Assembly: GCA_051530055.1 (NCBI GenBank)
Contig: CM121341.1
Location: 12,214,001 to 12,278,000 of the forward strand
Source: Neoechinorhynchus agilis
Taxonomy: Eukaryota; Acanthocephala
DNA length: 64,000 nucleotides
Direction of reading: 5' to 3'
Part shown: piece after piece, positions 55,084-64,000 of the stretch
Layout: each line of letters starts with the position of its first letter
Numbering within the stretch: the stretch's first letter is position 1
Notes under the pieces: model-generated
What the model was told of the DNA's origin: nothing
Databases searched by the model: none
What the model saw: only the letters and a program-made list of their open reading frames with translations
Translations under genes and position numbers: made by a program

Positions 55084-56989
55084 CTAATCATATTACACCG
55101 GTACCTCCTCAAATATCGACAACGAATTAACTTGTTTAATTTCGGCTGCTTCTCACAGTTAAAACTATTTAAGGGTTAAGTAAATTTTATAAATTCGAAT
55201 TAAAATACGCCTGCTTCATAAAACAATCTTCTTCGTTAGTGAGTCAGTCGAAATTATCATTGGAAATCAATAGTATTGAAACATTGTATTCAGCCAGAGG
55301 TTATTTCTGTACTTCCTGAATTAAAAATCTTTGGCCAAACGGATTAGATTTTACATACCGGTAATGTTTAAGCGTTAATATTAGTACCCATAAATTGCGA
55401 AAAGGACAATTTGAGTCGGCAGTATTTTTTATCCGATTTTAAGGCAGAAAAGGTTAGTGAAATAAATCTCCATAAAACTTAAATCGGGTACATGGTGGAA
55501 AAAGCTCGCTATTATACAAAAGTGGATCAACTTTAAAATCGATAGTTAATGATCCATGCTACCGTAAGAGACTGTTAACAATCCTTTGAATGTTTCAAGT
55601 GCCACCAGAAGATCGAAATAGTTTAATCTAGGTGGGATATGAATCCGTCGCTGGATTATTAGTAGATATTGTTAACGTTGACGAACAAAACCATCAATTC
55701 ATGACATTAAAGAGCGACTTACTCTTTTAATTTTAAAAACCCCTATCGCGGCAGTTCGATGGAGCTGGCAAGAAGGCAGTCTATGATGGCATTAAATAGC
55801 TTCGATTCCTTTAGAAAACAAATGTAAATTCTATTGTATGTCTATTTTGCCAGTTATTTTTTTCTTTAAGTGTTGTGAACATTCCCCTTACACGGTTGAT
55901 AATTTTATTGTTTGGGCGCACAACATAACGATATGTGCCGGGGAACTGATTGAATCATTTCAACTCTGAACCACACGAATCCGAAAACCCGAATCCCTGT
56001 TTCAGGGTCAAAAGGGTTCAAAAATCACTATCGCTTATGGCTCATAACGAAAGAGAGGAAAATCACTTGTGAGTCTCCTTCTCGGGAGGTACCTGAGGAT
56101 CCGGAGGAATGTACAAACTCATAACTGTGCGGTTCAGGGTATTGAGTTATTTTATGCGCTTCCCTGATCCAGATCGGTGGCAGTGTGCTCAAATTTCCAA
56201 ACACCCAAAGCTTCAGGGATCGGTGTTTAGCATTGGACTTTTAAAAGAGTTTGAAAGCATAATTTTAGTTTGATGTTGGCTCGACTAAGAGTTTCGTCAA
56301 AATAACCGGGTTCTACTTTCAGTTCGAAACGCTCTTTGTTAACACTTTTTTAATTATGCTGAAGGCAAAGGCGCACTTCGTGATTGTTATCTTCGTATTG
56401 CTGAACAAAATTACTGCTTTACGAATTTAAATATTGCAAAATAACCTTATTAAAGGGTATTCTACATTTTCATTTAAGGGCTCCGTTTCTGTAAACTCGC
56501 TAAATTAAAAAAACGTTTGGTCAACAAAGTTGATTTCGTAGCTTAAATACCCATCGTCGTTTCTCTAGGATATATGCAAGATATCGATATCCACATAAAA
56601 TTTACCTCAGTTGTGATTATTGACTAATATCATTCAATCACGTTCTTAATTTTTTAATTGATTTCCTCTTTTTCGTTGTATATTAAGACGTATGAGTTTT
56701 TAAGGGCCATCTAAAAATAAGAATAATGAACACATCGCTTTCTTTTTTTGTTCGATGCGAATTTTCCATGCGACAGTGTTGATGGTTCAAGGCAAATATG
56801 ATAAAGTAAACACTTTTAGAATAAACCTATTTGATAGATTGTAAGTGCGAAGAGTATAAAACGATGCTAGACAGAGGCGCCTTTGTGTATTTTTGCCTTA
56901 TTCAAGGACCTACTTTTATTTCGTTAAAAGTCGTCAATAGTGGATACGTGATTATTGCATTTGAAATTAAATTGTACTGAAAAAGCGCC
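55084..56989. other. Mostly unassigned; one exon-like piece
   Basis: After tttaatctag near 55,632 the plus frame reads GYESVAGLLVDIVNVDEQNH, then QFMTLKSDLLF, ending at TAA near 55,728. It looks coding. The G-LLVDIV...DE...LLF pattern is faintly like an SMC hinge, but I would not name it. At 56,095-56,205 lies a diverged relative of the 39.6 kb foldback arm. A second coding-like run (RGAFVYFCLIQGPTFISLKV) is at about 56,876-56,980, behind a TATA-like gagtataaaac. Nothing else is seen. Confidence 0.3.
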
Positions 56990-57492
56990 ATCTATTAATA
57001 TTATTGCATGTTGTGTTGCGATTGGTTCGAACAAGTCTCATTTTCCAAAACAAAAATTATCGCTTAAGCAAGCTCTTGGTTCTACAAAATATAGAAGTTT
57101 GTCAATTTTCATATGCGGAAAGTTTCTCAGATTTTCAAATATGCATGGATTATAACACATTTCGTCCTTTTATGCATCGTGCATTTTGAAATCAAAGTCA
57201 ATCACTCATATAAGATCACAGATAGAAAAATCCTTCAGGGTGATAGAATTCGACCTGTGGTAAACATAATCCCGGGCATGACTTAATTGAATTGTTGTTT
57301 AGGTCTACACCCGGTAAATGATTATTTATTAAAGACGTTTCGAGCCTCGTCGGGTTCATCATCAGTTTGTTTGTTAGTAGCGTCTTTTACTAACAAACTG
57401 GTGATGAACCCGACGAGGTTCGCATAACGTCTTTAATAAACAATCGTTTACCGGGAGTAGACCTAGACAATAATTCCAATCACATTCCCCGG
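56990..57492 (+). repeat. Repeat shared with 44,984-45,486
   Basis: About 97% identical to the 45 kb copy, including the open frame ending FMHRAF (57,187-57,189) and the foldback element that follows. The two copies are followed by different sequence, so this is a dispersed duplication about 12 kb apart. Confidence 0.7.
57291..57474. mobile_element. Palindromic foldback element F1, copy 3
   Basis: Same structure as copy 1. The left arm keeps ctgatgatgaacccgacgag with ctcgaaacgtc on the minus strand. In the right arm the gaaac part is changed to gcataac. Confidence 0.8.
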
Positions 57493-57559
57493 TACATCAC
57501 ATATCGACATGACTTAATTGATTTATTAATTTATCATGCTTTATTATACATTCCAATAT

Positions 57560-60430
57560 TAACTATGCAATCACCACCGTCCGCAAAATCCGCAGGAATA
57601 CACCTGTTCGTGCGTCACCCGTCGTTTCTCTCAATTTCTTCGAGAGATCCTGGAGCAGAGTGAGTGACGAGCTGCCAAGCGCTCTATACATCTCTACTCC
57701 GAAGGGGACGAAATAGTAGGTCCTTGCTAATTATCTATATTTTCGTACCTTCCTGCCTTCCGCTGCACTGGCTACACCTCCAGGGGTTTCGAGTGAGTAG
57801 GGAATGTTGATTACTGCGAGGGTGCCCACAAACGTGGCGTCCCATAGAAGGCATTTGCCCTCCCGCCACGGAAAGACCGAAATTCCGTCAGGTCGACGAC
57901 CGTCTAGTCGACAAAGATGGGCGGTTCCAAAATGTTGGGGAAGTTCGCAGTTCTCAGCGCCCGAGAAATTACGCGATTGATCTCAGAATGGCGTGAAAAC
58001 CTTCCCCCGGACTTTCGGCAAGCGAGACCGTGTCGCCCCAAAGCATCAACCAAAGACCCACATCGACAGCGATGGGGTGTGCATATCGGGAGACCAAGTC
58101 TTAAGGACACTGCGATTCTCGTTACCTCATCAGTGAGAAGAGTTCCCACAGATGCCAGAGCAACAGCATCCAACAACGCCCCGATTCTCGTGTCGAAGCT
58201 GCCAACAATCTAGCTCGGACGACCCCATCGCGAGTACCTGAAAGTTGAGAGCTGTGAGCTCTCGCGACGAGAGGTCTGTCCCAGATAGACTATCTGAAGC
58301 CATTCAAGGGAACATGGTTAGCGCCTGTCTGCTTGCACCATTCTTCAACTGCCACCACAAAGTCTTGGTTAAGACAAAACTTTCCTCTCAGAATTTTCTT
58401 CACTATTGGTTGACCCCCTAATACGATCCAAGAAAGGCTGGCAAGGCAAGGTCTACTAGCACCCGAAGGCAAAATCCCAGAGATGACACAGGCATTGAAG
58501 CTTGTCGCCACGCCTCATCTGAGAGCTGGACATTTAAAATACACTCGATACAAGCCTTCACCTTGCCGTCGAGCTTAGCCAATCCTTCCTTATGTTTGAA
58601 GCATGTTGCTGTGCGGTCCTTATATAATAATTTGGGGATAAAGAGTGAGTTCTTTATCAGAGATAACGCTTCGTGAACCGAGAGAGCGCTCACCTTATCG
58701 CACAGCAACGAAAGTTTTGGTATGATACGGATGATCTCAGCTTCCACATTTGAATCAAAGACGCAACTGCCCAGGAGGCTGAGTTGCTCTGGAGTCACGA
58801 GTTTCAGACCTGGAGCTACGGCCCGAACCCATCCATTAGCTCCTTTTCTTTGGCGACGTCTTCGAAATTTAATAAAAGAATCTCACACTTTCCAGCATTG
58901 AGCTCAATGCCCATTCTCGAGGTCTCCCTAATCAGCGTCTCCAAATCGCGCAGTACAACGGAGGGATCATCTCCGAGCGTAGCGTCATCCAAGTACCAAG
59001 CGTTGAAGCTGGAATGTGGAGAGCGCGCTATTGAATTTACTGTTAGGGAGAATGCGATTTGACCGAGAGGACCTCCTTGCTGCACTCCTCCTTTGGACCA
59101 AATGAAGTGGTCTTCGAAAAGCAAAGGAGTTGCGGTCCCGTAGACATTGAGAAAATACTGGAAGGCTTCTGGTGCGTGATCCCTAATTGCGCAGAACATG
59201 CTTTCTCTATTGAGAGAGTTATAGGCATTCTGAAAATCGCACTTAAGAATCACGCATGGCTCTGAACTCCTCGTAGTAAAGTTGCGGAGCGTGTGGACAA
59301 TTTCTTCCGCTCCGCAGGATGTGAAGCAGCCCAGATGGACTGGGCGAATTCGCTGCCCGTTTTTCTCTGTGATACGTTTAGAGAGATTTTTCCTGCAAGT
59401 CGGTGTATCGTCAAAGATACGGCGATGGGTCGAATCCCACCTTCTTTTTTTGTGAGGGCACATAATGATGCTCCGAAAAATAGGTCTTTTGCACGGTCGA
59501 CTAACCGAGAAAGCGCACTTTCATAAGAGAGCTGCTTCACCAGCTGTAAAGGAAATCGTGTCCTTTAGGTGCAAAGGCCTTAGCCCGTCGAGCCCATGGC
59601 CCGATCCATTTGCAAAAGATGAGATGGTCTTTTTTAATTCTGAAATTTGAGTGGGTGTCCTGTCTTGTATGGGAGGAGGTACGATTTCAAAACCGCCATG
59701 ACTGCATTGGTGTTTTAACCGGAGTATTTGTGGTGTCGCGTTGTCTCTTTGTGCAAAACTGTCGGAGGATGACAATAACCGAACAGCCCCCGAACATCTC
59801 CGTCCGCAAGCTTCGAAGCAACACATTCAGTCACGGATCGCTTTGAAAAACGGCAACGAAACCCTTCGTTCGTGCGTCCCTTACGAACCTCGCGAAATTT
59901 CATTTCGAAATTGTTAAATATATGTTCGAAGGAGGTCACCCTATCTTTGATTGTTGATGTCAAAGACACCCCAGAATCATCACTGGTGCAAAGGACTAAG
60001 CGCGGGAATGCGAAGAGCCGTGTCCATGATAGTGTACAGCTCTTTTGGAAGCAATCGTTGAGCAATCCCGTAAATGCTTTGGCGACCTGATATCGTGCGC
60101 CCTTTGGAATCCGTTTCATGACGTTCCTGGGCAGAACCCGCACGATATCAGGTAATGAAATAGAGTCCGTGGTGATCTAAGAGGTCCCATGCATAAACAG
60201 ATCGGTTGATTGTGGTGGAGAACCAGACACCGCTACAGCGGAGATCCCGGAGACCATGGGCAAACAAAAACCCCAAATTGGTTAATTTAAAAGATTTACC
60301 GCAAACCGAACACACCAGTAGAGACGCGTGGGAGCCTGGCAGCGTTGGTATTCTCAGGTTGAGCGCGATCGATAAGTGGCGCGTTCAAGGTGTCTGCGTC
60401 AGTGATTTGATGAATATAATTTAGGCCTGG
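57560..60430 (-). pseudogene. RLE-2: near-complete retroelement with YLDD RT and PD-(D/E)XK-like end
   Basis: The minus strand shows, in order, a possible N-terminal zinc finger (VCSVCGKSFKLTNLG...H...RC, near 60,300-60,230), KRIPKGARYQVAKAF (about 60,110), LLSSSDSFA, NGSGHGLDGLRPLHLKD, GGIRPIAVSLTIHRLAGK, motif A LKCDFQNAYNSLNRE (about 59,240), motif B GGVQQGGPLGQIAF (about 59,090), catalytic box WYLDDATLGDD (about 59,005), the CCHC-like finger CRCGSLVDALGRHGLAC (about 58,075) and, in shifted frames, the RPDG...WDAT nuclease end. At least five frame changes occur, so it is inactive. It is clearly the same class as RLE-1 but diverged to about half identity, and close to RLE-3. Proline-rich sequence up to 60,763 may be its 5' extension. 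Confidence 0.75.
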
Positions 60431-60763
60431 TGTCCCGGTAGTCTTGGGCGTTTCCTTGGTCTTTTCACTTGGCTAATTTTGGACGGGCAAATTTCCGTCT
60501 TCATATTATTGTCTAGCGTCCAGGTTCCGGGCGAAGCAAGGGGACTGCATCGGTGTCTTCGGTGGTGGAGGCAGAATCGGTGATGGAGGCGGATTTATTG
60601 ATTCGAAATATTTCGCAATCTTAAAAGGTATTTTCCAGATTATGTATTCATCGCCATACCAGAAGTCCGGGGGAGATGTATCCGCTCCCTGCGCTGTGTT
60701 GCGTTTTCCATTGATTTTTAACAGGTCGCTGGACGGTTGTTTTAAGCTTAAGTTTTGTTTCAT

Positions 60764-62625
60764 TCTATAGTGTTGGACACAGCGATATGTAAGGCTTCCA
60801 AAACAAGACGTTTTTTTAGGTTTTGCTCTATTTCTACAAAATAAGTGTCACCGAAGTCAGCGCGATGTTAAAAGGTCTCTTAATGATTCGAAATGGCAGA
60901 GGGATGCCCGAATCGGCTGGCCGATGATGAGGCATAAAATCTCTGCGGTCACTATGTATTTCAGAAGAGCATCCTTGATCTCATCCACTCGAGTTATGTG
61001 GAGTAATGAAAGGAAGAAGTTAGTCTAGAAGCTGAAAATGAAGGGATATCCTCGTAGTTCATAGACCGCGGAATCCTGCAGAGCCTGCGTTTTTGAAATC
61101 AGTGCATTTCATCATTGATGAGACTAATCAAATGATCTACTCTATTGTGAGTAAGAAGTTTAGAATTCGCCTTTATGGGTAAAACTGACCCGACTCATTT
61201 CGTTCAAAGTATGCACGATTAACAAATGTTAGAAACGGATCAAATACTTTATAAAATCCAAATGCCAATGTACTCTTCTCAAGTAACAAAAACACGATCG
61301 CCAGCTTGTTCTTTTCATATCTATGTTTTTTTAATAAAACATCTGAACTCTTTTTTATGATCTGAATCAAAGTCGTGATCTTTGCGGTCTTTTGTGCGGC
61401 AGTTCAGAATGAAATTGTCTTGATTAAATTACATTCCGGAGAAGGTACAAACCCGTAGCACAAAATCTTTAATGATGTGGATGCTGCCCGCAGGTTAGCG
61501 TTTTGCTCGATTTTTACACCTACGGCAACGTTGTAATTATGATTTTCATAGTGCAACCATCTCAAAGTCAATTCTGTTAGCGGTTAAATCACTGAATAAA
61601 ACCCGTCGTCTTACAGTCAATGGATTGAGTGTATCAGACGGATTTTTTATCTTTAAAAATTATTCCGCTGAGCAGTTCTTATTCACTTTTAGCATTTTCT
61701 CTCCAATCGCGCTTAGAACGTAATTAGTGGAAAATTCTTGGTTATACCGTCTGCAATCATTCACCCTTAAATAACAACGCACACAATGATCGAGTCAATA
61801 ACTTTGATCTTAAATTTTTGTTGGCCATCGAACTTCAGTTATCCTTGAACGCATGAATCATTTTCTAGAAAGATCCGGAAATCTTCATGAACCGAAGAAA
61901 AGATTTTTTTAAGATTTTCAGTTTCTTTACACTTTTAGTCTGTGTATTTTCGTTGCTTAAACCAGTTAGAGACCATTATTTAAGAGTAAATTTAAGAAAT
62001 CGTAGTAGGATCAGTGAATTACAATTGAAGAATGAGCGTAAATGGCGTATAGATTATACTGTATAATCATGAAACCAACTTAAATTTTTCTTATTCCACG
62101 GATCTTTCTTTAAGCTCCAGTCTATCACAACAAATCGTCGTAGTTTGTTCTTTTAATAGACTTTCCTTACGTTTGATTCAATGCGATTTAGCAATTTAGT
62201 TTGATTGTTTGTTTTCTAGGTGACACGGTGTTATTATTCGAAATTGGTCGTGAATTTCTATAAACTAATAAAATTATGGGCGTTGTTGATTTGAGCGGAA
62301 TTTAGTTTTACACCAGTATTGAATTCTTGTAAACTGAACTTTTTCAGGAAAACGCGATTGGCAAAAAATGTAGAATCTTCAATTTAATAGCCGCTAAAGA
62401 CGGCAGACGCCATGAAAGGACATAAATCATCGTCAAACAAGACAGTTTACTCAAAAGGCGAACGATAGAGGCCACTATGGATAGCCTTTTGTATTTAAAA
62501 GAATTATAGTTTAAATTAACTTTTTGAATTGTTTTTGTTGGTTATCAATCGATTGAAAAACGCGCAGTTTTGGCGCTAAATTTTTATGATTTGAAAACAA
62601 CCATTTTCACAAAGACGATTCCGCG
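60764..62625. other. Unassigned region upstream of the cadherin gene
   Basis: Two minus-strand stretches look protein-like: about 60,990-60,865 (VDEIKDALLKYIVTAEILCL) and 61,370-61,173 (LAIVFLLLEKSTLAFGFYKV). Neither is recognised and neither has sure splice sites. The remainder is AT-rich and apparently non-coding, and contains the presumed cadherin promoter. Confidence 0.3.
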
Positions 62626-64000
62626 ATGATAGTCTATTTGCTTATAGCAATCACAATTACTTTCCGCACTTCACTGGAAAAACAAAATGAAATTAATGAA
62701 ATGAAAATTCATGTATTATTTGCTTCGTTTTTACGCCAGCAAGATGGAATAATAGGAATTAGAGAAAATTTGCCTATCGGAATCTATCTTGGCTCAATAC
62801 ACATCCTTACGAACGACAAAATATCAACTGAACCTCGATGGCGGTTTCATCTTTCAAACAGCGATTTTCTTGTTCGTCAGTAATTCTCACAACTTGATAA
62901 TGGTGAATTTATGACTGATGGTATGTTAAAATCTTACATTGAGCATAATTTGGAGGATTTACGAAATTAGTTGGTTTCGATCCGTTGTCTCTTAACCTAA
63001 AGGATTCCAAACTAAATTTTACCCTGTGGGCTCAAAAATTACATGGGTTAAGACGTAGTTTTCGAGTAATCTCGAGTCCGGGCATTCGGAAAGAGATGAA
63101 AAATATCGTAGTTTATATCATACTGAGCAAAAATGCGTCTTAAAAGTACTTTAATATTGTTAAGAAATAAAAAGCGTCAATGCTCTCCGGGTACCATTTT
63201 ATATATACGATGCCAAAGCCACTCATGCAGGTCAAATCGAAATTTAACCGAAGTTTATGCTGAAGAACATTTTGTTAAAGAAAGGGCAAAATGATCGAAC
63301 CAGCCCATTAGCATTTTAATCCTTCCGAAATCCCAGTGAGCAACAGTATCTTATTGCAACGCTAATGCTTTAATCTAATACTGCGTGCATATAAAAGCAA
63401 GATCGAAAAAGCCTGAATAATTTTGAAGATTGAATGATGGTGAACATAATCCCCCGATTAAAGATTCCTTTATTATTGGGAAATATTTCGAAAGAGGAAA
63501 CCTCGCCTCACCAGTCATTGTTTCGCAAGTTTGTTGCTTCAACGTGAGTCTTTAACCGGGATTATAATCACCACCATTCAATATTTACCATCCCGAAGGA
63601 TCTTCTATATATGATTTTGGAGACCGGTTCCCGTATAAATATGAACCTCTTATACTACAAGGTCAGTAATTTAGTGTAATTTTTAAATCTAATGTCTACT
63701 TTTCTTCTTGTTTTCTGAAATCAGTTTTCATTACAAATTACCGTCAGGGTGAGCTTCAAAAAAAGACATTTGGCAATGACGTTGTAAGAATCGCTGTGAT
63801 ATATCCAATTTTCTCATACACATGGTCCTTGAACCTGAACACTCACTTAGACCGAGAATCAAAACCATTCCACAATGTCACAATTTATGCCGCCCGAGTA
63901 TTTGAACGACAAACTCCTGTCGTGCTTGAACGAGAAATCGTTGTTAAAGTCCTGGACTCAAACGATAATAGCCCTCGATTTGATAAACCAGTTTACCGTG
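62626..64000 (+). CDS. Cadherin-family adhesion protein, 5' part
   Basis: The first exon begins MIVYLLIAITITFRTS, a likely signal peptide, and continues with a cadherin-type first domain (ENLPIGIYLGSIHI). An in-frame TAA (62,881-62,883) interrupts it, yet the same frame continues FSQLDNGEFMTDG to a good donor (gtatgt, about 62,921). The last exon (about 63,749 to the window edge) has clear cadherin-repeat motifs: NTHLDRESKPFHNVTIYA, then VVKVLDSNDNSPRFDKPVY. The LDRE and DxNDNxP boxes bind the Ca2+ that stiffens the repeats. Between them, 62,960-63,160 and 63,590-63,660 hold weak exon candidates. The protein continues beyond the window. It is a protocadherin- or Fat-like protein; the exact subfamily is unknown. 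Confidence 0.8.
63428..63584. mobile_element. Foldback element in a cadherin intron
   Basis: gattgaatgatggtgaacat plus aatcccccgattaaag at the left pairs with ctttaaccgggattataatc plus accaccattcaat at the right, about 36 bp per arm with few mismatches. The loop is about 85 bp with no coding capacity. It is a MITE-like element. Confidence 0.75.

Noticed and set aside
55632-55728. Exon-like piece as an SMC hinge
   Set aside because: The resemblance is a handful of residues in a short piece with no neighbouring SMC exons, so I left it unnamed.
1-64000. LTR retroviruses, Polintons or other capsid- or envelope-bearing elements
   Set aside because: No long terminal repeats, integrase, aspartic protease, capsid or envelope-like motifs were recognised. 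All RT remains fit non-LTR or Penelope-like types.

Overview
The window is animal nuclear DNA. Its single-copy genes are metazoan: an ADAM10/Kuzbanian-type sheddase, a classical cadherin, an ABCC-type transporter and a TatD-family DNase. Where exon borders can be read, most introns are only about 43-56 nt long, and some use weak donors starting GTT. This fits a compact, fast-evolving invertebrate lineage. The species cannot be named from sequence alone. The DNA is AT-rich and dominated by retroelement remains.

Layout. 1-1.75 kb: no clear gene; it includes an old inverted copy of a repeat that recurs downstream. 1.75-27.7 kb: a cluster of non-LTR retrotransposon pieces arranged as a large direct duplication, copy A at about 1,747-10,233 and copy B at about 14,457-27,679. 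Both carry two related APE-type LINEs (called LINE-A and LINE-B here). These have zinc-knuckle ORF1 proteins, apurinic-type endonuclease pieces and reverse transcriptases with an unusual HADD catalytic box. Copy A has lost two internal segments, gained a LINE endonuclease fragment, and lacks a 2.8 kb insertion present in copy B. That insertion (RLE-1) belongs to a second class of element: a reverse transcriptase with a YLDD box, a C-terminal CCHC-like finger and a PD-(D/E)XK-like nuclease signature. Two further relatives (RLE-2, RLE-3) lie elsewhere. The spacer between the copies (10.2-14.45 kb) is itself duplicated at 40.9-44.45 kb.

28.16-33.81 kb: a satellite array of 22 units with a period near 258 bp; each unit contains an internal inverted repeat able to form a hairpin. 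33.8-34.9 kb: a duplicated module with a perfect TGACGTCA palindrome in each copy. 34.9-39.35 kb: an ABCC transporter gene on the minus strand. It has lost its middle, and its nucleotide-binding-domain-2 end is copied tail-to-tail on the plus strand. 39.6-41.7 kb: a cluster of foldback elements and opposed RLE-3 tails.

45-64 kb: a Penelope-like fragment, a decayed TatD gene (minus), an ADAM10-like gene (minus) that is the best preserved gene in the window, three copies of a palindromic foldback element, a nearly complete but frameshifted RLE-2 (minus), and the 5' part of a cadherin gene (plus) that runs off the right edge.

The genes do not form one pathway. The main story is repeated segmental duplication and transposition next to a few host genes, two of which (ABCC, TatD) look damaged. 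No LTR retrovirus, Polinton or other capsid-bearing element was recognised.
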